Assembly: GCA_023250585.1 (NCBI GenBank) | Contig: JAHFAK010000010.1 | Span: 1-34,889 of the forward strand | DNA: 34,889 bases | Source of the DNA: Deltaproteobacteria bacterium | GTDB taxonomy: Bacteria; Bdellovibrionota_F; JAHFAK01 | Direction of reading: 5' to 3' | Part shown: one piece after another, positions 1 to 10,522 of the stretch | Position numbering within the stretch: the stretch's first letter is position 1 | Layout: each line of letters opens with the position of its first letter | Position numbers and translations under genes: made by a program | The notes under the pieces: model-generated | Seen by the model: only the letters and a program-made list of their open reading frames with translations | Database searches by the model: none | Told to the model about the DNA's origin: nothing

Positions 1-861
1 ATAATTTTCAATACCAGCCTTATGAGCAGTTTTACGATATAATATATCAAGCTCATAAAGAGTTTCAATGTGGTCAGAAACAAAACTAATAGGAATAATG
101 AGTAAATGTTTTTTGTTTTTTCTGCCTAAACTTTCTATCATTTTTTTTACTCCTGGGCCAAGCCATTCAATTGGTCCAATTTTGCTTTGATAGCATAGGT
201 GATATTCATGAGAGTAATTTCGATTTTTCATGACTGCTGTAAGCGTTTCATTAATATGTAATGAATAAGGATCACCTTTTTTAACAAGGCTTATCGGTGT
301 TCCATGAGCACTAAAAACTAATTGAACTTCATTACGAAGAACTTCGGGAAATTGTACTAACGTTTCATCTATATGCTCATTTAAGGCTTTGATATATGAT
401 GGGTTAGTTGCATATTCATGAATGACAATTATTTCTTCTGTATCCATTCGAAATTGTCTATTCCATTCATTAAATGATGAACCTGTTGTTGTTAAAGAAA
501 AATGAGGATAGAGCGGTAACAGAATAATCCTCTCATAATGTTTATTCTTAATTATTAATGCTGTTTCAGCAATACTTGGTTTCCAATATCTCATTGCGGT
601 ATGGACGTCAAAACCCGTTTGCTTTTCAAGCATTGCACGCTGAATTTCTGTCCATTCATTGATTGGAGATTTACCGCCAATCAGTTTATACGCATTCCGA
701 ATTTTTGATGCTCGTAACTTTGAAATTACACGGGCAAATATTTTTTGGCCAAAGGGAAGTTTAAAAATATCTCGATCGGAAAAAAGATTATATAAAAAAG
801 GCTCGACCGATTCCAAAGAATCTGGTCCTCCAAGGTTGAATAATACAACTGCAGTTCTCAT
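1..861 (-). CDS. hemH: Ferrochelatase (3' end outside window)
   Basis: My own minus-strand translation from the ATG at 861 (MRTAVVLFNLGGPDSLESVEPFLYNLFSD... SFVSDHIETLYELD) matches ferrochelatase; absent from the ORF track because it has no stop in the window. Last gene of a hemE-hemN-hemH operon. Confidence 0.93.
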   Translation of the reverse strand, partial: MRTAVVLFNLGGPDSLESVEPFLYNLFSDRDIFKLPFGQKIFARVISKLRASKIRNAYKLIGGKSPINEWTEIQRAMLEKQTGFDVHTAMRYWKPSIAETALIIKNKHYERIILLPLYPHFSLTTTGSSFNEWNRQFRMDTEEIIVIHEYATNPSYIKALNEHIDETLVQFPEVLRNEVQLVFSAHGTPISLVKKGDPYSLHINETLTAVMKNRNYSHEYHLCYQSKIGPIEWLGPGVKKMIESLGRKNKKHLLIIPISFVSDHIETLYELDILYRKTAHKAGIENY

Positions 862-863
862 CG

Positions 864-2237
864 TTAGATCGTTCGTGAATAACGTGCATGATCTTTTTGT
901 TTTTCAATAAATCCATCAAAGTTCATTGCAATATTTCTGATCAGTAACTTTCCCATGTCAGTAACTATGAGTTTTTTATTACTCATAGTTACTAAACCAT
1001 CATCAATACATTCTTTGAGGTTTTCAAGAGCTTGAGAAAAATACTTTTCAAAAATAATACTGAATTTATTTTCCACTTCATGAAAATCGAGTTCAAAGTT
1101 ACACATAATTTTCATGATAACATGTTGTCGAATTATATCATCGTTACTTAATGAATAACCTCTTTGAGTTGGTAGGTTTTGCGAATCAAGTGCCTGAAAA
1201 TACTCTTTTTCAGTTTTTATATTTTGCGCATACACCTTCCCTATTTGGCTAATACTTGTAATTCCAAGTGCATAGAGATCAGTCCCCGTGTGTGTGCTAT
1301 ACCCTTGAAAATTGCGATAAAGCTTTTTTTCTCGGAGAGCAATTGCAAGTTCATCGTGAGGCTTTGCAAAATGATCCATCCCGATAAAGACATACCCCTT
1401 ATGTATCAAACGATTGATTGTCATCTCAAGAATTCTTAATCTTTCTTCTGGGCTCGGAAGATCCTCTTCTTGAATCAATTGCATATGTTTCTTCATCCAT
1501 GGGACATGGGCATAATTAAAAACAGCGATTCGATCCGGAAAAATATCAATAATCTTATCAAGGGTTTCTGCAAAGCTCTTTTCTGTTTGAAAGGGAAGTC
1601 CATAAATGAGATCAAGATTTATACTACTAAATTCTAATTCTCGTACCCAATCAACTACCGTCCTTGTCATATCTTCCGGCTGAATGCGATTCACAGCTTT
1701 CTGGACTTTTTCATTGAAGTCTTGAACACCCATACTGATTCGATTAAAACCTCCACTTCGCAGTGCAGCCAGATGTTCTTTTGTTAATCCTCGAGGATCA
1801 ATCTCGCAAGATTTTTCGTACATTTCTTTAAATTCGAAACATTGATTAATCGAATCTACTAAATTTTTAATTTCATCCGGAGTTAAATGTGTTGGCGTAC
1901 CTCCACCCCAATGCAGTTGAATAGCTTTACGATTAGGATGAATATATTTTTTTAAAAGATTAATTTCATTTTTTATATACTCAATGTACTTTTTTACTCG
2001 ATCACGGTTACGGGTAATAATCATGCTACATCCGCAGAAATAACAGAGGGTATCGCAAAATGGAATATGAAAATAAAGCGACAAATCCGGAGCAGCAGGC
2101 TTGTCATTTGTCCTGATAATTTCATTTTGATAGTCAGTCGATGTAAATGATTCACTAAACTGAGGCGCCGTTGGATAACTTGTGTATCGCGGTCCAGGCT
2201 TATCGTATTTTTTTATTAATGTACTATCTATTTTCAT
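864..2237 (-). CDS. hemN: Oxygen-independent coproporphyrinogen III oxidase (radical SAM)
   Basis: GPRYTSYPTAPQF, YFHIPFCDTLCYFCGC (CxxxCxxC), LHWGGGTPTHL, INLDLIYGLPFQT motifs; overlaps hemE by 4 bp. Confidence 0.95.
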   Translation of the reverse strand: MKIDSTLIKKYDKPGPRYTSYPTAPQFSESFTSTDYQNEIIRTNDKPAAPDLSLYFHIPFCDTLCYFCGCSMIITRNRDRVKKYIEYIKNEINLLKKYIHPNRKAIQLHWGGGTPTHLTPDEIKNLVDSINQCFEFKEMYEKSCEIDPRGLTKEHLAALRSGGFNRISMGVQDFNEKVQKAVNRIQPEDMTRTVVDWVRELEFSSINLDLIYGLPFQTEKSFAETLDKIIDIFPDRIAVFNYAHVPWMKKHMQLIQEEDLPSPEERLRILEMTINRLIHKGYVFIGMDHFAKPHDELAIALREKKLYRNFQGYSTHTGTDLYALGITSISQIGKVYAQNIKTEKEYFQALDSQNLPTQRGYSLSNDDIIRQHVIMKIMCNFELDFHEVENKFSIIFEKYFSQALENLKECIDDGLVTMSNKKLIVTDMGKLLIRNIAMNFDGFIEKQKDHARYSRTI

Positions 2238-3292
2238 ACATGCATTGCCTTGCTTGCTTCTTTTACAAATTTCACGAAGGCCTTTGCATTTTCTACGGGA
2301 ACATCCGGCAAGATTCCATGTCCAAGATTAAAAATATGTCCATTCCCTTTTCCATATGAATGCAAAATTTTCATTACTGCTTCACGAATTTTTTCAGGAG
2401 CTGCATATAAAAGCGTTGGATCAAGATTTCCCTGCAGTGCGACTGAAGATCCAACTTCGTTACGTACTTCTCCAATGTCCATAGTCCAATCCATTCCTAA
2501 AACATTAGCACCGGATTTTGCTAATGTTGGTAAATCATAATGAACTCCTTTTGAGAATAGAACAATTGGTTCATCATGTCTTTTTATATTTGCAATTACT
2601 TGCTGTATGTAGCGCAATGAAAACTCTTCAAAATCAGCGGGTGATAAAATTCCACCCCAGGTGTCAAATATCTGTACTGCATCAGCTCCAGCTTCAATTT
2701 GAACGCTGAGATAATCACTCACTGCATGAGCAACTTTTGCAAGAATCGAATGCGCGAGTTTTGGATTTGTATAAAGTAATTTCTTAACTTCACTAAAATT
2801 TTTTGATGTCTTACCTTCAACCATGTATGTGAGCAATGTCCATGGAGAGCCGCTAAATCCAATTAATGGGACACGTCCGGCTAATTCATTTTTTGTAAGA
2901 GAAATTGTATCCAAGACAAATTTTAAATTTTTTGATGGGTCAATATTTTTTAATATTTTAGCATCATCTTCATTTCGTAATGGATTATGCAATCGAGGAC
3001 CTGTCTTGTCTTCTATTTCAAGGCGCATGCCCATTGCTTCAGGAATAACTAAAATATCAGAAAAAATAATCGCTGCATCGACACCGAGAATATCAACTGG
3101 TTGAAGTGTTACCTGTGCAGCAAGTTCAGGTGTTTTACATAAGGTCAAAAAATCAACGTGTTTTCGTATTGCTCGATATTCCGGTAAATAACGTCCTGCC
3201 TGCCTCATAATCCAAACGGGCGTTCGTGGAACAGGCAATCGCTTACATGCGCGTAAGAATAAGTCGTTCTGTAATTTCAAATAGTGCTCCAA
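2234..3292 (-). CDS. hemE: Uroporphyrinogen decarboxylase
   Basis: PVWIMRQAGRYLPEYR, GFSGSPWTLLTYMVEG, GNLDP, FNLGHGILPDVPVEN motifs. Confidence 0.96.
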   Translation of the reverse strand: MEHYLKLQNDLFLRACKRLPVPRTPVWIMRQAGRYLPEYRAIRKHVDFLTLCKTPELAAQVTLQPVDILGVDAAIIFSDILVIPEAMGMRLEIEDKTGPRLHNPLRNEDDAKILKNIDPSKNLKFVLDTISLTKNELAGRVPLIGFSGSPWTLLTYMVEGKTSKNFSEVKKLLYTNPKLAHSILAKVAHAVSDYLSVQIEAGADAVQIFDTWGGILSPADFEEFSLRYIQQVIANIKRHDEPIVLFSKGVHYDLPTLAKSGANVLGMDWTMDIGEVRNEVGSSVALQGNLDPTLLYAAPEKIREAVMKILHSYGKGNGHIFNLGHGILPDVPVENAKAFVKFVKEASKAMHV

Positions 3293-3372
3293 TGGTTATT
3301 ACAAGCGGATAGTATCAGAATACGTCAGATTTGCAATATAAAGAAATAGGACATTATTTCCATGGACATTTA

Positions 3373-4725
3373 TTATAACGAACGTATAATTCGTTTGATT
3401 TGATTTGTAAGATAAAAAGGTAGAGAAATTAATGTGTATGCATGGTCATCTGTCTTCACTGATTCAGTAATGGATGGGACATCATTATTAATTCTCACTG
3501 CAATCTTTTTCTTTTTTTCACCCATAAAAATATGTAATGACTTTAATCTCCCTGTTTTACCTGATTTAACTTCAATTGGTATGATTTCTGTACCCATGCT
3601 TATAACATAATCTACTTCAGCATTAGACGAGCTCTTTTCACGGACCCAGTAGAATAATTCTGGATTTTTATATTCTGGCTCCGCATATAAAAGATGCTGC
3701 CCTACAAATTGTTCGCTGATTTTCCCTTGATTGATCAATGTCAGATCTTTTGTTCGTTCCAGGTCTATGAGTGTTAACCCAGAGAGAGTTGTAAATAATC
3801 CAACATCAACAAAGAGAACTTTAAATATCGATTCATTAATTTGAGCGCGTAGAGGTATTCCGTTACTTGATGAATGATATATGTTATATGCAATTTTAGC
3901 ATTACAAAGCATGGATAAACTACCTGCAATATCTTTTGCTCGCACGCGAGGATCTATATTGGCATATTTGAATTTGTCGCCTACTACAAGCGGAATTTTC
4001 TTAAAAACAGTTCTCAATAAATCAACATTAACTTTCTTTGAATATTTTGAAAAATCATCTTCGTAGGTTAATAAGATATTATTTTTAATTTTATCACAGT
4101 CATTCAATGAATTTGTTTCCACATACCTTTTTATAACTGATGGCATTCCTCCTGTTATACAATAGAGTTTAACGAGTGAATTAAGCTTTTCGTGGATTGA
4201 TAACGGTATTGGTTCATCTAATGTATAACGTAAGAGATATTCATATACATTTTTCTCATGTACCGCTAAAAGAAATTCTTCAAAACTCATTGGCCCTAAA
4301 TGCAGATACTCTATTCTACCAACGGGCATCGAGAAGGTATGATCTTTTAAAATAAAATCTAAAAGCGATCCGGCTGCAATAATATGTAATAAAGGCATTT
4401 CTTCATAAAAATATCTCAGTTTTGCTAAAACTTCTCCCGCTGCTTGAATCTCATCTAAAAAAAGCAATGTTTCACCTGGTGTAATTTTTTGTCCATAGTG
4501 GATTTCGAGCAATTGAATTATTTTTTGAGGTGAGTTTGAAACAAAGAGTTCTTTTAGGTGAGAATCTTTCTCAAAATCAATGACGATCATATGTGAAAAA
4601 GATTGTTGCCCAAATTCTTTTACTAAATATGATTTCCCAATTTGTCGTGCCCCTCGAATGATCAGGGGCTTTCGGTCACTATTTATTTTCCAATTATTTA
4701 AATAAGTTAAACTTAATCTGTACAT
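3373..4725 (-). CDS. AAA family ATPase with C-terminal DUF4143 (restriction-endonuclease-like) domain
   Basis: RKPLIIRGARQIGKSYLVKEF (P-loop), LLFLDEIQAA (Walker B), AAGSLLDFIL, DYVISMGTEIIPIEVKSGKTGRLKSL. Likely start is the internal Met at 4725 (MYRLSLTYLNNW); the ORF extends to 4746. Confidence 0.88.
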   Translation of the reverse strand: MYRLSLTYLNNWKINSDRKPLIIRGARQIGKSYLVKEFGQQSFSHMIVIDFEKDSHLKELFVSNSPQKIIQLLEIHYGQKITPGETLLFLDEIQAAGEVLAKLRYFYEEMPLLHIIAAGSLLDFILKDHTFSMPVGRIEYLHLGPMSFEEFLLAVHEKNVYEYLLRYTLDEPIPLSIHEKLNSLVKLYCITGGMPSVIKRYVETNSLNDCDKIKNNILLTYEDDFSKYSKKVNVDLLRTVFKKIPLVVGDKFKYANIDPRVRAKDIAGSLSMLCNAKIAYNIYHSSSNGIPLRAQINESIFKVLFVDVGLFTTLSGLTLIDLERTKDLTLINQGKISEQFVGQHLLYAEPEYKNPELFYWVREKSSSNAEVDYVISMGTEIIPIEVKSGKTGRLKSLHIFMGEKKKKIAVRINNDVPSITESVKTDDHAYTLISLPFYLTNQIKRIIRSL

Positions 4726-4809
4726 AATAATACCTAATATTAGCATATTTTATGTTATTTTCAAGGGTTATTTTAATATATTTTATAATTTTTTATTGGG
4801 TAATAAATG

Positions 4810-4872
4810 CTAATCAATCTTCAAAATTTCGAGAAAAGCTTCTTGTGGAATTTCGACATTACACCGATATTT
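4810..4872 (-). pseudogene. Orphan, diverged duplicate of the lepA 3' end (about 20 codons plus stop, with a 2-bp frameshift)
   Basis: Reverse complement reads AAA AAT ATC GGT (gt) AAT GTC GAA ATT CCA CAA GAA GCT TTT CTC GAA ATT TTG AAG ATT GAT TAG = [20 protein letters not shown], the same peptide as the LepA C-terminus at 5632-5694. Confidence 0.95.
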
Positions 4873-4921
4873 TTTAGATATACAAACTCAACTTGATTTT
4901 GCTTGGAGAGACTATTACTCT

Positions 4922-5143
4922 ATGGTAACTCATATGGTAAAGAAATTTGAAAAAGAGTGGATTGATGATTTTGAAGCTGCACGAAGAAGAAGCTTAAAAG
5001 CAAGAATGGAGTATGCTTTTATTTATACATATAAACCGGTCTTAGATGATCAACCTTTTCGTTCTTTTACTACCATGAAAGAATACCGGAAATGGTGCGA
5101 AGAGAATCTACCATCGTGGCTTGGATATGGAAAAAGGCTTTAA
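4922..5143 (+). CDS. Small conserved-type protein, first gene of a two-gene cassette with a nucleotidyltransferase
   Basis: 73 aa (second Met at 4934: MVKKFEKEWIDDFEAARRRSLKARMEYAFIYTY...); overlaps the next ORF by 23 bp. Confidence 0.65.
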   Translation: MVTHMVKKFEKEWIDDFEAARRRSLKARMEYAFIYTYKPVLDDQPFRSFTTMKEYRKWCEENLPSWLGYGKRL

Positions 5144-5606
5144 TTATAAACAAGCGCAAGAAATTGCTCGTGTTTTCAAGAAATATCAGATTCATTATCT
5201 CTTTATTGGAAAATCGGGGGCAATCATTCTCGGTTTCCCAGATACAACACAAGATACAGACCTATTTGTTGAAAAATCTCTATCTAATTGCAAAGCTATT
5301 GTCAAAGCCTTGATTGAACTTGGCTTTCCATTAAAAGAAAAAGAACAACAAGAAATTACGAAAGGAAAGGACTTTATCCAAATTCGTGAAGGACCTTTTG
5401 ATTTAGATCTCATCTTTGCACCTGACGGAATCGAAACTTTTGAGGAGGCGTATCGTAGATCTTTAAATATCGAAGACCTACACGTTTGTCATATCGATGA
5501 TATAATCAAAAGCAAAGAGGCCACGGGAAGGATAAAAGATAAAGAATCTCTTCCGCGTATAAAAGCTTTTAGAGATTGGTGGATTAAGAATAAACAATCA
5601 TCTTAG
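5121..5606 (+). CDS. Nucleotidyltransferase-superfamily protein (MNT/AbiEii-like, putative TA component)
   Basis: HYLFIGKSGAIILGFPDTTQDTDLFVEKS and GPFDLDLIFAPDGIETFEEA resemble the G-S / DxD / third-Asp motifs of minimal nucleotidyltransferases. Confidence 0.75.
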   Translation: MDMEKGFNYKQAQEIARVFKKYQIHYLFIGKSGAIILGFPDTTQDTDLFVEKSLSNCKAIVKALIELGFPLKEKEQQEITKGKDFIQIREGPFDLDLIFAPDGIETFEEAYRRSLNIEDLHVCHIDDIIKSKEATGRIKDKESLPRIKAFRDWWIKNKQSS

Positions 5607-5631
5607 AAAAACAAAAAACAAGCGATTTTAT

Positions 5632-7419
5632 TTAATCAATCTTCAAGATTTCGAGAAAAGCCTCTTGCGGAATTTCGACGTTACCGATGTTTTTCATGCG
5701 CTTTTTGCCTTCTTTTTGTTTTTCAAGGAGTTTGCGTTTTCGGCTAATATCACCACCATAGCATTTTGCGGTGACGTTTTTTCGGAAGGGTTTAACGGTA
5801 TCACGTGATATGACTTTTGAACCTATTTTTGATTGAATAATTACTTCAAACATTTGACGTGGTATTACTTCACGCATGCGTTTGGTTAATTCGCGACCTT
5901 TATAGTAGGCCTTATCTTTATGAACAATTGCTGAAAGCGCATCGACGGGATTACCATTTATCATGATATCGAGTTTCACGAGTTTGTCTTCTTTGAATTC
6001 AAGAAATTCATAATCCATCGTCGCATATCCGCGAGAGATAGTTTTGAGTTTATCGTAAAATTCCATAATGATTTCATTCATGGGTAAATGATATTCGATA
6101 ATTACTCTGTTCGAAGAAAGATAATTCATCGCTTGTTGCGCGCCACGGCGTTCCTCGCAGAGTTTTAGAATCACTCCAACAAATTCTGCAGGTGTATGAA
6201 TAGTAACTTTATAGATGGGCTCTTCAATCTTTGCGATATGCTGTATATCGGGAAGTTTCGCTGGATTATCTATTTCCATAATTTTTCCGTTCAGGAGGAT
6301 AACCCGATAAATAACCGCAGGAGCAGTAATAATGAGATCAAGATTATATTCACGTTCAAGTCGTTCACGAACAATTTCCATATGAAGAATTCCTAAATAA
6401 CCTACGCGAAAACCAAAGCCTAAAGCTGTGGATGTTTCTTTTTCATAGGTAAAAGAGGAATCATTAATTGAAAGTTTTTCAATTGCCTCACAGAGATCTT
6501 CATATTTATTTGAATCAACGGGAAATATTGAGCTGAAAACCATTGGTTTCAATTCTTTAAATCCGGGCAATGCATGTGGTGTTTTTCTTTTAAAGTCAGT
6601 AACGGTATCGCCGATTTTTATATCACGGATATTTTTGATGCCTGCAACGAGATAACCTACCTCTCCTACTCCTAATTTAGTTGTTTCAATTGCTTCCGGT
6701 GAAAAATAGCCAATTTCTAAAGCTTCATATGTTTTTCCATGATGCATAAGATAGAGCTTTTGTCCTTTTTCAATTGAACCCTCAAAAATACGTATTAATG
6801 CGACTCCTCCACGATATGCATCAAACCAACTATCAAAAATAAGCGCTTTAAGCTCATTATCTGGAGAACCTTTGGGTGGAGGAATTACATCGATAATACG
6901 ATTGAATATTTCATCCATGCCCTGTCCTGTTTTTGCACTGACTTGTATAATTTCATCCGGCGAGCAACCCGTAACTTCAACAATTTCGCCTTTAACTTTT
7001 TCAGGATCTGAATTCGGGAGGTCTATTTTATTAATAACGGGAATAATCGCTAAATTATTTTCTACTGCCATGTAGAGATTGGCGAGTGTTTGTGCTTCAA
7101 CTCCTTGAGTTGCATCGACAACAAGTAAAACTCCCTCGCAGGCTTTTAAACTTCGTGAAACTTCATAACTAAAATCAACATGTCCGGGAGTATCAATTAA
7201 ATTGAGAATATAATCCTGGCCATCTTTCTTGTATGGTAGGCGAACGGTTTGTGCTTTGATTGTAATCCCTCGTTCGCGTTCAATATCCATTTTATCGAGG
7301 AATTGTGCCCTTTTTGTTCGGTCGTTCGTAAGCCCCGTGATCTCTAGAAAACGATCGGCAAGGGTAGATTTCCCATGGTCAATATGGGCAATAATAGAAA
7401 AATTACGTATGTTTTTCAT
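5632..7419 (-). CDS. lepA: Elongation factor 4 (LepA GTPase)
   Basis: [50 protein letters not shown], full length 595 aa. Confidence 0.98.
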   Translation of the reverse strand: MKNIRNFSIIAHIDHGKSTLADRFLEITGLTNDRTKRAQFLDKMDIERERGITIKAQTVRLPYKKDGQDYILNLIDTPGHVDFSYEVSRSLKACEGVLLVVDATQGVEAQTLANLYMAVENNLAIIPVINKIDLPNSDPEKVKGEIVEVTGCSPDEIIQVSAKTGQGMDEIFNRIIDVIPPPKGSPDNELKALIFDSWFDAYRGGVALIRIFEGSIEKGQKLYLMHHGKTYEALEIGYFSPEAIETTKLGVGEVGYLVAGIKNIRDIKIGDTVTDFKRKTPHALPGFKELKPMVFSSIFPVDSNKYEDLCEAIEKLSINDSSFTYEKETSTALGFGFRVGYLGILHMEIVRERLEREYNLDLIITAPAVIYRVILLNGKIMEIDNPAKLPDIQHIAKIEEPIYKVTIHTPAEFVGVILKLCEERRGAQQAMNYLSSNRVIIEYHLPMNEIIMEFYDKLKTISRGYATMDYEFLEFKEDKLVKLDIMINGNPVDALSAIVHKDKAYYKGRELTKRMREVIPRQMFEVIIQSKIGSKVISRDTVKPFRKNVTAKCYGGDISRKRKLLEKQKEGKKRMKNIGNVEIPQEAFLEILKID

Positions 7420-8999
7420 AGAGAAGGTCGTATAAATTTTGATTTAATCATTGTTACGATTTCTTGTAATTCATGAGATTTCGTAAGGTAGGAAAAAATA
7501 ACATATGAGACACCTGCGCTTACGAGAATTCCACTCATATACAGCAAGCGCTGCAGTATAGATGAAAAATCTTCTAATGCAAGTGTTAGATGAGGAATCA
7601 TGCAGATTGCTCCCATTCCGAGGGAAGCGAGCATAATTTTTGCAAAAGGTATAATGAGAGATCTAAGCCCTAATAAGCCAATTTTTTTTCGCAGTGCAAA
7701 GAGTAACAAAATGCATTGTAATGCACAGGAGAGACTGCTTCCTAAAGCGATTCCGCCATTGGCCAAAAAATGAGAAAGAATAAAACAGAGTGTAACATTA
7801 GTTATCATAACAAAAAAAGAAATAATAACCGGTGTCTTTGTATCTTGTAATGAATAAAAGGGTTGAATAAGCATACGGGATGCTCCAATAAAAAAAAGCC
7901 CTATTCCATGAAATTGTAATGCAAAAGCCGTCAATTCAAGTGATCGGGTATCAAATTGTCCGTACATATAGACTGAGGCGACAATTTCTCGAGACAGAAC
8001 AAGTAATCCAACGGTTGCAGGAAAGCCTATAAAAGCAATAAGGCGTAAAGAAAAACGTAAGGTATCTTTCAATTCTTCGAATTGACCAGAGCTTGCTTGT
8101 CGGGAGAAGATGGGTAAAATTACCGTCGCAATAGATATGACCACAACACCGAGCGTTAATTCAACGAGTCGCATCGAGTATTGTAATGACGATACTGAGC
8201 CCTCTGGCAGAGTTGTTGCAATAATTTCCGAAAGAGCAATATCAATTTGATATACACTAATTCCAAAAAGACTGGGAATGAGAAGTCGCGTGGCTTTTTT
8301 TACTCCTTGGTGTTTCCATGAAATTCGTGGTCTTTTGAGAAGGCCTAGTTTCATTACCCACGGAATTTGTATTACGACTTGGAGTATTCCTCCCAACACA
8401 ACACCAATAGAAAATGCATAGCTTGGCTCGCTAAAATAGCGTGAGAAAAAATAGGCAAATGCAATTATGGTGAGATTTAAAAAAATTGGAGTCGATGCAG
8501 GAACACTAAATAGGTGATGTGCATTTAACAGCGCTTGAAAGAATGCAGAAATACTAATGAGTACAATGTATACGAACATAATTTGTGTAAGCACGACCGT
8601 AAGTTCCACTTTTCCTGGCACGCTCCTAAATCCATATGCAAAGAGATGTTTTACGTAGAATGGAGCAGCGGCAATGCCAACGATCGTTATGAGCGTGACA
8701 ACAAAGCATATAAATCCAAAAAAGTTACTTAAAAAATCATAGAGCTCTTTTCGTTTGTCCTTATGTAAATATTCCGAAAGAACAGGAATAAAAGCGGCGC
8801 TCATTGCGCCTTCAGCAACAAGGCGCCGTAAAAGATTGGGGATCATATAGGCGATGGTAAAAGCATCAGCGCCGATGCCTGTTCCTAGAAATATAGCCTT
8901 AGCTAATTCACGGACAACGCCTGTTATACGACTGATGATCGTCATAACGGCTACGACTGCAGTATTCTTTAAAATATCGCGTTTTATGTCAGTGGTCAT
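7416..8999 (-). CDS. murJ: Lipid II flippase MurJ (MviN family)
   Basis: [60 protein letters not shown]; polytopic membrane protein; overlaps lepA by 4 bp. Confidence 0.96.
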   Translation of the reverse strand: MTTDIKRDILKNTAVVAVMTIISRITGVVRELAKAIFLGTGIGADAFTIAYMIPNLLRRLVAEGAMSAAFIPVLSEYLHKDKRKELYDFLSNFFGFICFVVTLITIVGIAAAPFYVKHLFAYGFRSVPGKVELTVVLTQIMFVYIVLISISAFFQALLNAHHLFSVPASTPIFLNLTIIAFAYFFSRYFSEPSYAFSIGVVLGGILQVVIQIPWVMKLGLLKRPRISWKHQGVKKATRLLIPSLFGISVYQIDIALSEIIATTLPEGSVSSLQYSMRLVELTLGVVVISIATVILPIFSRQASSGQFEELKDTLRFSLRLIAFIGFPATVGLLVLSREIVASVYMYGQFDTRSLELTAFALQFHGIGLFFIGASRMLIQPFYSLQDTKTPVIISFFVMITNVTLCFILSHFLANGGIALGSSLSCALQCILLLFALRKKIGLLGLRSLIIPFAKIMLASLGMGAICMIPHLTLALEDFSSILQRLLYMSGILVSAGVSYVIFSYLTKSHELQEIVTMIKSKFIRPSL

Positions 9000-9015
9000 A
9001 TATGTGTTGTTTTAA

Positions 9016-9132
9016 AGGCAGGTGTAGATGTTCTTTTTTTTAATTTTCTATCGATGTCGCTTCATAAAACTATTAAAAACGAGGTAAGTGCGCTCGATAA
9101 AAAATTAAAAAAAAGAACATCTACACCTGCCT
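9016..9132. repeat. Long intergenic palindrome (32-bp perfect arms, extendable to 38/39)
   Basis: 9016-9047 aggcaggtgtagatgttcttttttttaatttt is the exact reverse complement of 9101-9132; extended arms 9016-9054 / 9094-9132 with one mismatch; 39-nt loop. Confidence 0.97.
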
Positions 9133-9139
9133 AATTCTC

Positions 9140-10456
9140 CTAAAGAATCTTTGCAGCTTTTTCAGCTAAGAGAGATCTCTCTCCTTTGATGAGATTAATA
9201 TGTGCAGCAATTTCTTCTTCTTTAAATCTTTCTACTACATAGCTTAATCCGTTACTTAATGAATCAACATAGGGATTATCAATTTGATAAGGATCACCGG
9301 TAAAAACGATTTTTGTACCTTCACCTACACGAGTAATAATTGTTTTAATTTCATGAGGCGTAAGATTTTGAGCTTCATCAATAATTAAAAATTGATTCGG
9401 AATACTTCTTCCACGAATATACGTAAGTGCTTCAATTTCTACCATTCCTAATTCAATCAGTTCATGGTAACCTTTTTTAATTCGCTTGGTACGATCTTCA
9501 GTTGTAGAAAGAAGAAGTTCCATGTTATCGAAAATGGGTTGCATCCATGGTTTGAGTTTTTCTTCAAGATCACCGGGAAGGTATCCGATATCTCTACCTA
9601 GCGGGAAAATTGGTCGGGAAATAAGAAGCTTTTTATATATTCCCAAATCAATCGATGAATAAAGACCACAGGCAATTGCCAGAAGTGTTTTCCCTGTGCC
9701 TGCCATTCCCGTCATAGTTACCAGTTTAATATCGTCATCAAGAAGCATTTCAAGTGCGAATGTTTGTTCTTTATTTCGGGGATTAATTCCCCATACATGT
9801 TGTTTGAGATGCGTCAATCCTACTATTTTATTTTTCTTTTTATCAAATTTTGCCAGAGCTGATTGAGATCCTTGTTCCCTATCTTTGAGTACTAAAAATT
9901 GATTCGGGAGAAATGAATCTTCAATGTCGAGTTCGCCGTGTTGATATAATTGGTCGATTTTATCTTTGGTAACATCAATGACTTTAATACCCTCATAAAT
10001 TTCACTAAAATCTGCAACTGCCGATTTATAGTCTTCAGTACGAAGACCAAATGAGTCCGCTTTGATACGTAAGTTTATATCTTTGGTAACAAAGACGATA
10101 GTCATATTTTCGTGCTTCTCTTTAAGATATAAAGCAGTCGCGAGCATTTTGTTGTCAGGAGTTCCATTCTCGAGAGAAGCAGGAATACGTGAAATACTTT
10201 TGACTCCCAGTTCAACTTTAATCATTCCTCCATTTTCAAGAGTCACGCCTTTGGTAAGCTTTCCATTTTGACGAAATTTATCAAGTATACGCGCAAATTC
10301 CCGGGCGTTTCTTCCGATTTCATTGAGATCTTTTTTAAACTTATCGAGCTCTTCCACAACTACAATAGGAATTACCACAATATTGTCGTCGAATTTAAAA
10401 ATAGCATTGGGATCGTAGAGAATTACATTGGTATCAAGGACAAATATTTTTTTCAT
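9140..10456 (-). CDS. phoH: PIN domain-PhoH family ATPase fusion
   Basis: N-terminal PIN (MKKIFVLDTNVILYDPNAIFKF...VVVEELDKFK); PhoH core TMTGMAGTGKTLLAIACGL, LPGDLEEKLKPWMQPIFDN, FLIIDEAQNLTPHEIKTIITRVGEGTKIVFTGDPYQID. Confidence 0.95.
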   Translation of the reverse strand: MKKIFVLDTNVILYDPNAIFKFDDNIVVIPIVVVEELDKFKKDLNEIGRNAREFARILDKFRQNGKLTKGVTLENGGMIKVELGVKSISRIPASLENGTPDNKMLATALYLKEKHENMTIVFVTKDINLRIKADSFGLRTEDYKSAVADFSEIYEGIKVIDVTKDKIDQLYQHGELDIEDSFLPNQFLVLKDREQGSQSALAKFDKKKNKIVGLTHLKQHVWGINPRNKEQTFALEMLLDDDIKLVTMTGMAGTGKTLLAIACGLYSSIDLGIYKKLLISRPIFPLGRDIGYLPGDLEEKLKPWMQPIFDNMELLLSTTEDRTKRIKKGYHELIELGMVEIEALTYIRGRSIPNQFLIIDEAQNLTPHEIKTIITRVGEGTKIVFTGDPYQIDNPYVDSLSNGLSYVVERFKEEEIAAHINLIKGERSLLAEKAAKIL

Positions 10457-10522
10457 AGAAATATAACTCCTTTCTCATCTCATTATAGTATAGAACATTT
10501 TATGCAAGGAATAAAGAGAGAT

